Under the pieces are notes generated by a model. The model saw only the letters and a program-made list of their open reading frames with translations. It was not told where the DNA came from and did not search any database. The position numbers were made by a program, and so were the translations under genes. DNA of 64,000 nucleotides from Palsa-1150 sp036490515 (GTDB lineage Bacteria > Myxococcota_A > Polyangia > Polyangiales > Polyangiaceae), in NCBI GenBank assembly GCA_036490515.1, contig DASXDU010000038.1, positions 186,001-250,000 on the forward strand, given 5' to 3'. Every line of letters starts with the position of its first letter. The first letter of the stretch is position 1. Shown in pieces: positions 9,501-17,349 of this stretch.

Positions 9501-10347
9501 TGAAGAACGTTTCCGCGTAGAAGACACCGTCCTGCACCTGCTCGTCGGCCGCCGCGAGGCAGCGCGACTGCGTCGTCGTCAGGACGTGCGGCACGCTCCC
9601 GCGCATCGCGTCGGCGGCCCACGCGACCGGCCACGGTGCCCTCCGCTCCGCGGGGAACCACCGGTTGCGGTCCGCGCCGCTCCCGTGCCCGAACGGGCCC
9701 GCCATGCGGAGGCCCTTCGCGCATCCCATGCGCCTCACCACCTCGGCGTCGTACGCGTCGCCGGTCCGCTCGGCCTTGTCGTAGACCTCCACGGCCCGCC
9801 AGTCCTCGAGCTCCGCGACCGCCCGCCAGCCCGCGTGCCCGGGGCGCGCGAGGACGCCCTCGAACGTCGCGCGGTGCGCCTGGAAGAGGTCCGTCACGCT
9901 CCCTCGGATGGCCAGCAGGTGCCGCACGTCGAACCACCCGACGAGCGGCGCCCTGTCGTCCGGGCTCTCGACGGTCGCCTTCAGCGACGCGAGGTAGCCG
10001 TCCGCCGCGGCCCGCGGATCGCCGTGCGCCTCGTCGGCCATCGCGCGCGCGAGGCCGCTCCACATGCCGTCGTGGCGGACCTCCTCGAGCCGCTTGCGCG
10101 CCCGCTCGGCCTCCTGCGCCGTGCCGCCCGGGGCGAGCAACTCGGCGAGCGCCCAGCGCCCGACCACCTCGCCGTCGGACGACGCGTGCCCGCTCGATCG
10201 AAGGTCCCCGATCGTCGGCGCGCCCACGTTGGCCGTCATCGACGCGCCGCAGCCCGTCGCGGCGATCGCCGTCACGACGCCCGCCAGCGCCAGGAGCCCC
10301 GTCCGTCCCGTCCGCCGCGCGTGCGGCGCTCCACCGAGCTTCCTCAT
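6520..10347 (-). CDS. DUF3857/transglutaminase-like TPR lipoprotein with degenerate active site
   Basis: 1275 residues. The N-terminus ends in a lipobox (TAIAATGCGAS), so it is probably an outer-membrane or periplasmic lipoprotein. Residues about 100-620 are repetitive and helical with TPR-like units (RFPDDVGALNAYLEALDDEG; ALAKHPLDAQARFRLADRAY). A DUF3857 domain follows, then a transglutaminase-like core and a beta-rich tail. The core has lost its catalytic residues: where the upstream paralogue has GDCKDKA and DHM, this protein has GTGSRQA (Gly969 at the Cys position) and YDALV. The ATG overlaps the upstream paralogue's TGA (ATGA). It is probably a non-enzymatic partner of that protein. Confidence 0.82.
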   Translation of the reverse strand: MRKLGGAPHARRTGRTGLLALAGVVTAIAATGCGASMTANVGAPTIGDLRSSGHASSDGEVVGRWALAELLAPGGTAQEAERARKRLEEVRHDGMWSGLARAMADEAHGDPRAAADGYLASLKATVESPDDRAPLVGWFDVRHLLAIRGSVTDLFQAHRATFEGVLARPGHAGWRAVAELEDWRAVEVYDKAERTGDAYDAEVVRRMGCAKGLRMAGPFGHGSGADRNRWFPAERRAPWPVAWAADAMRGSVPHVLTTTQSRCLAAADEQVQDGVFYAETFFTTHGERDLVVAVQGAVKVWIDDAPMLARGVDDWGSWQRFGTHVRVSDGRHRVLARVLTPAASVRLLNPDGTAAGLETDANAEAPYSVEPPMLLADPNPIDAVVRAAAAGDASLAGSPVDVALAAYAAHAEQLDDVASALVASLVEPKDAAAVALQMASTYVGDDPAWPEDAREPRARALRARALERDPRLWRARMLTILDEAAQHGLADAVEPLRKLADEVPAEPEVLEQLARVYTKLGWRGDQTRTLADLAKRFPDDVGALNAYLEALDDEGPASEADRVAARIAKLDPDAEVDLDRALARHDYKAAVAELERLKKRRPDRKEIASRIADVLARSGDTRAATKELEKALAKHPLDAQARFRLADRAYAGGDPSALRKALASALQTGAPTEELRAAIDLLEGATDLEPYRKDGKAVIREYQAWEKAGHHMDGTAARVLDYAATWVHDDGSSEMLEHEIQKIQSQEAIGSESEMQPPTGLVLHLRVIKPDGRVMEPEQVAGKPTVTLPHLEVGDYIEMEHITPEAGDGAKGRQYHSPHWFFREADKGYWRSEFIVVTPASRELEIETRGNVPPPQVKPIGTFVEHSWRVDLSPPAEVEADSPPITEFLPSVRVGWGISLDATLAHLVDLAGDETPLDPRVRARALEAVKGVPPRAIDERARHVYRWVLEHVQDGKDADGRRVVLGGTGSRQAAFRYMLRLLGIDSQLALVKNRLATPPLGPMSEVEEYDALVLRVPTDHGVRWMMVRDKFAPYGYVPAELREQPAIVLEPSMPRDVVHVSGASDDDVVYAGRADVREDGSAIIDLDLTFSGNRAIAWRNALDQIPQAKLYDFVDKEIVAPSFDGGHVRELKVDGAAALDQPLLMHARVEVPELAKLVKGGLALHPPFAPNLATLAALPQRHTPLLRPATWKSEVKLRVVLPDSLRMPSDMTRGTASDGTASVVVKDVVNGHSIDYDRTIVLPAGRVQPGEEYAKWQAFVRQADALVGHDVMIGK

Positions 10348-13300
10348 TTGAGCGTCACCGTCGCGCGCGGCCCGAGGGCACGGTCCACTTCCTCGCACCA
10401 CGCGCGGAAGGCCGGGTAGTCGCTCGCCGGGATGCGCGTCCGCGCGAGCGTCACCGTCGTCTTCACGTGAAGGCCCGTCCCCGTCGCCTCGACGTTCACG
10501 GCGTACGACCCGAACGGGCTCGTGCCGCTCGCGGCCTGCGGCGCGCGCGTCACCTTCGCCCCCGGGGGCAGGCGCACCGTCCAGTCGTCCTCCTGGGTCC
10601 ACTGCGCGTAGAGGCGCACGTCGAGCGTGCGGCTCGCGAGGGGCGCATAGTCGCGGACCATGTGCTCCTTGCGGCCGAGCGGCACGACGAGGCCGTCGGT
10701 CTCGGGGCGCGCGAACTGCGGGACCTTGCCCTTCACGCGGAGGGCCACCTTCTGCTCCACGTCCTCCCAGTTGCCCGAGTCGATCGACGTCACCTCGCTC
10801 CCCGGGAGGATCGACGCGAGCATCTGCTGGACGCGCTGCTTGCGCGTCGCGTCCGCGTGGAAGCGCACGCGCCACTCCGAGGCCTCGACGCCCGTCACGT
10901 CCGCCCTCCAGTCGAGGCGCGCGGCCCCGTCGGGCGCCAGATCCGCGCTCACCGTGTGCACCGAGACGCTCTCGGACGCGGGCGGGTCGGGCAGGCGCAC
11001 GAGCTTCGCGTTCCCCTCGTTGACCTGGAGGGCCACCGCGCCGCGGTCCATCGCCGGGAGCTCCGTCGAGCCCGTGTATTCGGCCGTCCCGTCGAGGTAG
11101 AGGTCGAGCGACGGCACGTACGCGATCATGTGGTCGAAGGGAGCGAGGCTCGCGGGCGCCGCCTCGATGTCCCCCTTGTTCGCGGTCCGCACGACGACGG
11201 GCGTCGCCTTGATCCCGAGCGCGTTCAGCATCGTCACGATGAGGGTCGCCTTGTCTTTGCAGTCGCCGAAGCCGCGCGCGAAGATCTGCGCGCACCGGTA
11301 CGGCTTGAAGCCGTGGATGCCGAACTCGAGGGCCACGTAGCGCGTCTTCTGGACGACGTAGTCGTAGACGGCGCGGACCTTCGCGCGCTCGTCCTTGAGG
11401 CCCTTCGTCAGCCCCTCGGCGCGCCTGCGCACCTCGTCGTCGGGCACGAGCTGGTCCTTGATGAGGCCCCAGTACCAGCGGCCCATCTCCTCCCACGACT
11501 GGTAGGTCGAGACGTGCACGTGCCCGAGCACCTCCGTCCACGGCGGCTGGAGGGGCTCCTGCTTCACCTCGGGCACGTCGAGCGCGACGAAGTGGTAGAT
11601 GCGCTGGTCGCCCTTCTCCTCGACGGTCTTCTGCAGGCCCGGGACGCGCGGCTCGTTGAAGTGGAGCGCGCGGCTCTTCGGCGTGATGAGCACGTACTCG
11701 CTGCGCGCGACCGGCTCGGCGTTCTGCATGTAGACGATCTCGCCGAAGTAGTCCGCGAAGGCGTTGCGCTGCGCCACGTCCTCGACGCGGTACTGGAGCT
11801 CCACGACGTCCCCCGGCTCGATGCGGGGGAAGCGCACGTAGTAGGCGCGCGCGCTCGTGTACATCGCGATGGACGGGTCGCCCTCCATCGCGCCCGCGCC
11901 CGTCTCGACGGCCTCGTCGATCGCGCCGTCCTTCCTGTAGATGCGGGCGGCGCGCACCTGCACGGCCTCGGTGTCGTTCTCGTACGAGAAGTCGTACTCG
12001 CGCGACTCGGCCGCGGCCGCCTCGGTCAGCGGCTGGTAGACGACCTGGTGGAAGCGGCTCGCGAGGCCGTTGGGAAAGACGGTCGTCACCTGGAGATCGA
12101 CCAGCGATCGCCGCGCGAGGCCCGCCGCGGGCGCGCCGCGCCTGGCGAGGAACTCGCTCGCGGGCCGCGCGTACTGCTCGTCGGGCTTCGGCTTCGCGGG
12201 CTCGATGTGCGCCACCTGGTCGCGCACGTCCTTCGACTGCGGCGCGAGCTCGAGGACGCGCTTCAAGAGGCGGAGCTCCTCGTCCCGCTCGCCGCCGAGC
12301 GCGTACACGCTCGCGAGCTCGCGCATCACGTCGGTGTCCTCGGGCGCGAGCTCGAGCGCTTGCCGGTACGCGGCCACGGCGCGCGGCCGCTCGCCGAGGC
12401 GCATCCAGGCCTGCGCCGCCGTCTGCAGGGCTCCGGAGCTGTCGGGGTTCGTCGCGAGCAGGCGATCGACCCAGCGCGTCGCCGTGGCCTTGTCCCTCCG
12501 CGCGACGGCCAGCTCCACGCGCGCGCGCGCGAACGCCGGGTCGTCGAAGCGCACGGCCGAGTAGCGCTCGGCCACCTCGTCGGCCTCCGTCTCGCGGCCC
12601 ATGTCGCGGAGCGCCGCCACCGTCGCCCGCAGGAACGCGACGCTCTGCGGCCGGAGCTCGAGCGCGCGCTGGAGGAGCGCGAGCCCCGTGTCGTGCAGGC
12701 CCGCCTCCTCGTAGAGCTCCACCTTCGCGAGCGTCGCCGCGACGTTGTCCGGGTCGATGGCGAGCACCTTCTCGTAGAACGGCACCGCGTCGCGCCAGTT
12801 GACGCCCGCCCGCGCGTACCCGGCCCGCGCCAGGAGCACGTCCACCGTCTCCTCGCGCGTCGCGCCGCCCTTCGCGACGATCGCCTCGGCGCGCGTGATC
12901 CAGTCGGCGCGCTGGTTGCGGCTCTCCGCGAGCTCCCCCGCGAGCAGGAGCCGCTCGATCGTGGGCGCCGCGTCGGCCGCCTCGTGGGCGAGCTCGCGCG
13001 CGCGGTGCTCGGTCGGGTCGTCCGAGCCCGTGGCGCCGAGGTAGCGCGCGTACGCCTCGAGCGCGGCCGGGTTCTTCCCCTTCACGAGCCGCTCGAACGC
13101 CTGCACGGGGCCCTCGACGCCGCCGGTGTGCTCGACCTGCCCCTTGCCGAGCGGCATGACGCCGCCGCCCGCGCGCGTCGAGTGCCGCGGGTCCGCGTCC
13201 ACCTCGAGCGACTCGTCCGGCGCTCCGCTCGCGGTGGCCACGCGCAGCGACAGCATCGGCGCGCGCTCGTCGCCGCACACCTTGGCCGTCACGCGGTTCC

Positions 13301-14066
13301 ACCCCGGGCGCATCGTCGCGGTCGCCCCGAAGCGGTCGGAGTCGAGATCGCGGTACTTCTCGTCGTGGATCACCTCGGCGCCGTTCCAGAAGACGCGCAG
13401 CGCGCCCGTCGCCCCGGCCCACACCGAGACGACGCGGCTCGCGTGGTCGCCCTTGAGCTTCGGGTCGCGCACGAACGTGACGGCGTAGTTGCAGGACTGC
13501 TCGGCGGGCCGCACGAAGACGCTGAAGTCCGTCCAGCCGTAGGGCGAGACCGCCGGCAGGAGCCGCCAGCGCACGCGCTTGTGGTCCTTGCCGTCGAAGT
13601 CGCGCGTCACGTCGATGGGGAGCTCGATCTCCTTCTCGGGGTCGAACGCCTCGGCGAGCCCGACCTTCCCGTCGTTCTCGAACGGCCCGACGCTCATCCA
13701 CTTGCCGACGAACCCGAGGCGCGCGATGCGCTCCTTCGCGCCGTCGAGGTCCCCCCTCCTGCGGCGCGCGTAGGCCTCGAGCAGCGCCGCGTACACCTTC
13801 GTGGGCGCCGGCTCGGCCGCGTCGGCCGCCACCTCGTGGAGGACCTCCTCGACCTCGGCCGGGTCGCCGCGGTCCCACTCCGCCCACACCTTGCGGAGGG
13901 CGACGTACACCTCGGGGCCGCGCGCGGCCGTCACGCCGGCGCGCAGGCGCGCGAGGTGCGGAAGCCGATCGCCGACGTCGGCGTTGGACGTGGCAGCGGG
14001 CAATGCGACGGGTGAGATCAGGCAGGCGCCGGAGACGAGGGCTGCCAGCGCGAAGAGCTTCTTCAC
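10344..14066 (-). CDS. Secreted DUF3857/transglutaminase-like protein with TPR repeats
   Basis: 1240 residues. A Sec signal peptide (MKKLFALAALVSGACLISPV then an Ala cleavage region) is followed by TPR-rich helices (LLQRALELRPQSVAFLRATV; AVAAYRQALELAPEDTDVM). A DUF3857 beta domain begins near residue 640 and a transglutaminase core near 860-1000. The Cys-His-Asp triad is intact: C936 in FGDCKDKA, H979 in PFDHMIAYV and D992 in YLDGTAEY. A C-terminal beta domain completes the usual DUF3857-TGase layout. Such proteins are periplasmic, and most have no known substrate. It is translationally coupled to its degenerate paralogue downstream and divergent from the UbiA-family gene. Confidence 0.85.
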   Translation of the reverse strand: MKKLFALAALVSGACLISPVALPAATSNADVGDRLPHLARLRAGVTAARGPEVYVALRKVWAEWDRGDPAEVEEVLHEVAADAAEPAPTKVYAALLEAYARRRRGDLDGAKERIARLGFVGKWMSVGPFENDGKVGLAEAFDPEKEIELPIDVTRDFDGKDHKRVRWRLLPAVSPYGWTDFSVFVRPAEQSCNYAVTFVRDPKLKGDHASRVVSVWAGATGALRVFWNGAEVIHDEKYRDLDSDRFGATATMRPGWNRVTAKVCGDERAPMLSLRVATASGAPDESLEVDADPRHSTRAGGGVMPLGKGQVEHTGGVEGPVQAFERLVKGKNPAALEAYARYLGATGSDDPTEHRARELAHEAADAAPTIERLLLAGELAESRNQRADWITRAEAIVAKGGATREETVDVLLARAGYARAGVNWRDAVPFYEKVLAIDPDNVAATLAKVELYEEAGLHDTGLALLQRALELRPQSVAFLRATVAALRDMGRETEADEVAERYSAVRFDDPAFARARVELAVARRDKATATRWVDRLLATNPDSSGALQTAAQAWMRLGERPRAVAAYRQALELAPEDTDVMRELASVYALGGERDEELRLLKRVLELAPQSKDVRDQVAHIEPAKPKPDEQYARPASEFLARRGAPAAGLARRSLVDLQVTTVFPNGLASRFHQVVYQPLTEAAAAESREYDFSYENDTEAVQVRAARIYRKDGAIDEAVETGAGAMEGDPSIAMYTSARAYYVRFPRIEPGDVVELQYRVEDVAQRNAFADYFGEIVYMQNAEPVARSEYVLITPKSRALHFNEPRVPGLQKTVEEKGDQRIYHFVALDVPEVKQEPLQPPWTEVLGHVHVSTYQSWEEMGRWYWGLIKDQLVPDDEVRRRAEGLTKGLKDERAKVRAVYDYVVQKTRYVALEFGIHGFKPYRCAQIFARGFGDCKDKATLIVTMLNALGIKATPVVVRTANKGDIEAAPASLAPFDHMIAYVPSLDLYLDGTAEYTGSTELPAMDRGAVALQVNEGNAKLVRLPDPPASESVSVHTVSADLAPDGAARLDWRADVTGVEASEWRVRFHADATRKQRVQQMLASILPGSEVTSIDSGNWEDVEQKVALRVKGKVPQFARPETDGLVVPLGRKEHMVRDYAPLASRTLDVRLYAQWTQEDDWTVRLPPGAKVTRAPQAASGTSPFGSYAVNVEATGTGLHVKTTVTLARTRIPASDYPAFRAWCEEVDRALGPRATVTLK

Positions 14067-14143
14067 GGGGTACGTTGTCGTGCGGCCGGCGGCATCCCGT
14101 CAAGCGCGGCGCAGCGGCGCCCCGGGCCTGGTGGTGCGAGAGA

Positions 14144-14193
14144 TTGACACCCCGAGGGCCCACGCTTTTGGTGGCACCCGGGGCCGATCGCGC
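14144..14193 (+). promoter_or_regulatory. Candidate sigma70-type promoter upstream of the UbiA-family gene
   Basis: A perfect -35 hexamer TTGACA lies at 14144-14149 in the divergent spacer, about 70 bases before the ATG at 14218. The matching -10 region is poor (TTTGGT at 17-base spacing). A better AT-rich element, CTATTT, lies near 14192, too far away for the same promoter. Weak support. Confidence 0.25.
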
Positions 14194-14217
14194 TATTTGT
14201 GCAGCGCGAGAGCGCGC

Positions 14218-15312
14218 ATGACGACGGGGCGAGAACTCACTTCCGAGGCGAGCGTCCCGTCCGCGCCGTCACGGCCGGGGTCCGCCGCGTCCCTGTCGGC
14301 GTCCGCGCCGTCGCTCGCGTCCTCCACGCCGTCGCTCCCGGTCGACGCGAGCGGCTCGCTCGCCGCGGCCCACGCGGCCTCGCCCAAGGGCACCGCGCGC
14401 GGCGTCCTGAAGACGCTCCGGCCGCACCAGTGGGTGAAGAACCTCTTCGTCCTGGCGCCGATGTTCTTCCACAAGGACGTCTTCGTGCAGACGTCCGTCG
14501 GCACGACGCTGAACCTCAGCATCACCGGGCGCGCGCTGGGCGCGACGGGCGTCTTCTGCCTCCTCGCGGGCGCCGTCTACACCATCAACGACCTCGTCGA
14601 CGTCGCGGCCGACCGCGTGCACCCGGTCAAGCGCTTCCGTCCCATCGCGAGCGGCATCGTGCCCGAGGGGGTCGCGCGCGCCGTGGCCATCGCCCTCGTC
14701 GCGTTCTCGCTCGGCCTCGCGTACCTGCTCGCGCCGGCCCTCGCGCTCGTCGCGGCCATCTACTTCGCCGAGAACATCGCCTACAGCTTCAAGCTGAAGA
14801 AGGTCGCGTTCCTCGACGTGGGGCTCATCGCGTTCGGGTTCGTGCTGCGCGTGCTCGCGGGCGGCATCGCGGCCGACGTGCACGTCTCGGGGTACATGCT
14901 CGCCTGCACGGCGCTCCTCGCGCTCTTCCTCGGCTTCGGCAAGCGCCGGCACGAGCTCGCGCTCGAGAACGCCGGGAAGCAGCGCGCCGCGCTCGAGGCG
15001 TACACGCCCAGGTCGCTCAACGTGGCGCTCGCCGTCACGGGCACCGCCACCGCGCTCACGTACATCGCCTACACGTTCGACCCGTTCACGCGGGCCATGT
15101 TCCACTCGGACTACCTCTGGCTCACGGCCCCGTTCACGCTCTTCGGCATCGTGCGCTTCCTCCAGCTCGTCAACGGGCGCGCGGGGCGGGGCCTGAAGGC
15201 CGAGTCGCCCACGCAGGAGATGCTCCGGGACGTCCCCTTCGTGCTCAACCTCGTCCTCTGGGTCGTCGTCGTCGTCGCCATCGTCTACCAGCTGCGCCCG
15301 AGCGCCTCGTAG
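14218..15312 (+). CDS. UbiA-family prenyl-phosphate phosphoribosyltransferase (DPPR-synthase-like)
   Basis: 364 residues with a 60-residue Ala/Ser/Pro-rich N-terminal tail and about eight membrane helices. LRPHQWVKNLFVLAP and the first aspartate-rich motif NDLVDVAADRVHPVKRFRPI closely match decaprenyl-phosphate 5-phosphoribosyltransferase, which transfers phosphoribosyl from PRPP to a polyprenyl phosphate in the inner membrane. Generic prenyltransferases (UbiA, MenA) lack the VHPVKRFRPI extension. In actinobacteria the product feeds arabinan synthesis; in Gram-negatives the downstream use is unclear, possibly a surface glycan. The ATG at 14218 was chosen because no good in-frame start lies nearer the first helix. 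Single gene. Confidence 0.85.
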   Translation: MTTGRELTSEASVPSAPSRPGSAASLSASAPSLASSTPSLPVDASGSLAAAHAASPKGTARGVLKTLRPHQWVKNLFVLAPMFFHKDVFVQTSVGTTLNLSITGRALGATGVFCLLAGAVYTINDLVDVAADRVHPVKRFRPIASGIVPEGVARAVAIALVAFSLGLAYLLAPALALVAAIYFAENIAYSFKLKKVAFLDVGLIAFGFVLRVLAGGIAADVHVSGYMLACTALLALFLGFGKRRHELALENAGKQRAALEAYTPRSLNVALAVTGTATALTYIAYTFDPFTRAMFHSDYLWLTAPFTLFGIVRFLQLVNGRAGRGLKAESPTQEMLRDVPFVLNLVLWVVVVVAIVYQLRPSAS

Positions 15313-15340
15313 ACCGCGACGCGCGACAGGGTAGATCGCG

Positions 15341-15354
15341 GGGAGGCATCTCCC
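15341..15354 (+). terminator. Small hairpin after the UbiA-family gene
   Basis: GGGAG-GCAT-CTCCC forms a perfect 5-bp stem with a 4-base loop, 28 bases after the stop at 15312. It is flanked on both sides by GTAGAT. There is no T-run, so intrinsic termination is doubtful. Confidence 0.25.
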
Positions 15355-15553
15355 GTAGATTGCCGCGACCGAGGCGAGGCGCGCTGCGAGCCCGGCGCGC
15401 GCCGCTGCGGTCGAGGCGTGCGCCCCTGCGAGCCGGGTGACCCAGGGAAGGCGCCTCCCGGAGAACCCGGCGAGCACCGCCCGGTCCGGACCGGTCGCGG
15501 CGCGCGAAGCCCCGTTCGTGGAGATCGTGGGGAGGCTGCTACCCTGGGACGCC

Positions 15554-15946
15554 GTGCCCGTACAGACGAAGCAGGAGAAGGTCGCCATCGCGCGCGCGGT
15601 CATCCGGGGGCTGAAGAAGAGCTGGGGGCCGCGGGAGGTGCTCCGCATCTGGGGCGAGGACTGCACGGTCCAGGCGCTCATCGACCGCTACCAGCAGCAG
15701 CTCGATGCCATCGCCGAGGTGGACCGCCGGTACGCGGCGTGGCGAGGTGCGGTGCGACGCGAGAAGCAGCTTCGCCGCCCGATGCAGGTGTTCTCGGGGC
15801 GGCTCCGCCGCCGCGTGCAGCTCCAGCTGGGGCCGGATGCCCTCGCCGACTTCGAGTGGGCGGTGCCGAAGAAGCCCGGGCCCAAGACCCTCGCAGGCAA
15901 GCTCGCCGGCGCGCAGAAGAGGGCGAAGAAGAAGGCTTCGAAGTAG
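15554..15946 (+). CDS. Small basic protein of unknown function
   Basis: 130 residues from the GTG at 15554; in-frame GTG codons at 15437, 15518 and 15527 would lengthen it by up to 39 residues. The core is helical (TKQEKVAIARAVIRGLKKSW; LIDRYQQQLDAIAEVDRRYA) with a charged heptad character. The tail is Lys-rich (KKPGPKTLAGKLAGAQKRAK), suggesting nucleic-acid contact. No domain is recognised. It lies 12 bases before the CPBP protease gene and may be cotranscribed with it. A structural guess would be a small DNA- or RNA-binding helical protein. Coding is supported by GC-rich third positions and by the lack of a better frame. Confidence 0.55.
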   Translation: MPVQTKQEKVAIARAVIRGLKKSWGPREVLRIWGEDCTVQALIDRYQQQLDAIAEVDRRYAAWRGAVRREKQLRRPMQVFSGRLRRRVQLQLGPDALADFEWAVPKKPGPKTLAGKLAGAQKRAKKKASK

Positions 15947-15958
15947 GTTGATCCCGCG

Positions 15959-16711
15959 ATGGCGACGTACGCCCAGCCCGACAGCCTGGCCGCGAAACCC
16001 GGCGCGTGGGCCGAGCTCGCGCTGACGCTCCCGGTCTTCGTCGTCTACCAGCTCGGCGTCGTCTTCCTGAACGTCCGCAACGCGACGGACCTCGTCACCG
16101 CGCGCCTGCTCCAGCTCTCCGGGGGCGACCGCCTCCTCTACCTCGGCCTCACGGCGTCGATCGGCGTCCTCCTGTCGGCGTTCTTCGCGGTGCTGGGGCG
16201 CGGGCAGGCGCTTCGCGGCCGCAAGGTCCTCCAGATCGTCATCGAGGGCGCGGCGTACGCGATCGCGATGAGCGCGGCGACCACGTGGATCGTCGGCAAG
16301 CTCTTCGCCGGTACGCCCGCGGCGCAGGCGCTCGCGGCCGGGCCGTTCACGGGGCTCGTCATGTCGCTCGGCGCGGGCTTCTACGAGGAGCTCGCGTTCC
16401 GGGCGATCCTCTTCGGCCTCGGCGCGAAGGTCCTCGTGTGGCTGCTCGCGCGCCAGCGGGTCGGCCTCGTGAACGCCGCGCCGCAGCTCAGCGCGAAGGG
16501 CATCGTCATCATGGTCGTCTGGGCCGTCGTCTGCGCGGGCGCCTTCAGCGGGATGCACTACCTCGGCGCGCTGGGCGACCCGTTCGACCTCAAGTCCTTC
16601 GTCGCGCGCTTCGTCCTCGGCCTCGCGCTCACGCTCGTCTACGCGATGCGCGGCTTCGCCGCCGCCGTCTGGACCCACGCGCTCTACGACGTCTGGGTCC
16701 TCGTGCTCTAG
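15959..16711 (+). CDS. CPBP-family intramembrane metalloprotease
   Basis: 250 residues with about six to seven membrane helices. The ABI/CPBP motifs are present: FYEELAFRAILFG (EExxxR), FSGMHY (FxxxH), and a final helix with THALYD supplying the last His. Family members include the eukaryotic CAAX protease Rce1 and bacterial bacteriocin-immunity proteins; substrates in Gram-negatives are mostly unknown. Inner membrane. The stop codon overlaps the stop of the convergent thpR gene by two bases. It may share a transcript with the small basic protein 12 bases upstream. Confidence 0.85.
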   Translation: MATYAQPDSLAAKPGAWAELALTLPVFVVYQLGVVFLNVRNATDLVTARLLQLSGGDRLLYLGLTASIGVLLSAFFAVLGRGQALRGRKVLQIVIEGAAYAIAMSAATTWIVGKLFAGTPAAQALAAGPFTGLVMSLGAGFYEELAFRAILFGLGAKVLVWLLARQRVGLVNAAPQLSAKGIVIMVVWAVVCAGAFSGMHYLGALGDPFDLKSFVARFVLGLALTLVYAMRGFAAAVWTHALYDVWVLVL

Positions 16712-17340
16712 GCGGGGCGCGGCGCGAAGGGGAAGCGCGCGAGCGGGACGTAGACGCTCGCGTCGGGCCCGGGCTCGCTCCTGTAGAGCGTGAGGGCCGC
16801 GACGCGGCAGTCGCCGGCGGCGGCGGCGAAGTCGGGCGTGAGCCAGCGGCGGGCGTCGTAGTCGAGCCGGAGGCGCGCCAGGGTCACGTGCGGGCGGTAC
16901 GGGCGGTCCCCGGGCGGGACGCCCCTGGCGACGGCGAGCTTCTCGACCGAGGCCGCGAGCTTCGCGAGCGCGCCGGCCGCGTCGACGAGCTCCGCGACGA
17001 CGATGCGCGCGTGGAGGGGCGACGGGAAGGCGGCGAGCCTCATCGCGAAGGGCAGGGGGGCGGGCTTGCCCTCGGCGAGCTTCGCCAGCGCCTTGCCGAG
17101 CGGCGCGACCTTCGCGAGGTCGAGCGCGGCCATGAAGCGGAGCGTCACGTGGAGGTTGCCGGCGGGCGTCCAGGCCGCGGCGGGCGCGCCGCTCGCCAGG
17201 CGGAGGCGGTCCGAGACGCGCATCACGCGCCGGAGGCTCATCGGGTCGAGGTCGAGCGCCGCGAACGCGCGGATGACGTCCTTCTCCGGGGCCGCCGCGG
17301 CCTTCCCGCCGGCGTCGCGGCGCTTCTTCGTCGCCCCCAT
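16708..17340 (-). CDS. thpR: RNA 2',3'-cyclic phosphodiesterase, 2H family
   Basis: 210 residues with both His-x-Thr motifs of the 2H phosphoesterase fold: LHVTLRF and RPHVTLARL. It fits ThpR/LigT, which opens 2',3'-cyclic phosphates on RNA in the cytoplasm. A 20-residue Lys/Ala-rich N-terminal extension precedes the usual start (VIRAFAALDLD). Last gene of a minus-strand run after cinA, 9 bases from its stop. The association of cinA with ThpR/LigT is common in bacterial genomes. The stop overlaps that of the convergent CPBP gene. Confidence 0.88.
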   Translation of the reverse strand: MGATKKRRDAGGKAAAAPEKDVIRAFAALDLDPMSLRRVMRVSDRLRLASGAPAAAWTPAGNLHVTLRFMAALDLAKVAPLGKALAKLAEGKPAPLPFAMRLAAFPSPLHARIVVAELVDAAGALAKLAASVEKLAVARGVPPGDRPYRPHVTLARLRLDYDARRWLTPDFAAAAGDCRVAALTLYRSEPGPDASVYVPLARFPFAPRPA

Positions 17341-17349
17341 GACCCGGTC

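Noticed and set aside
6520..14163. One 2547-residue protein covering both transglutaminase-like genes
   Set aside because: The frame stays open only by chance upstream of 10347. The ATGA overlap, the separate signal sequences and the domain layout show two genes.
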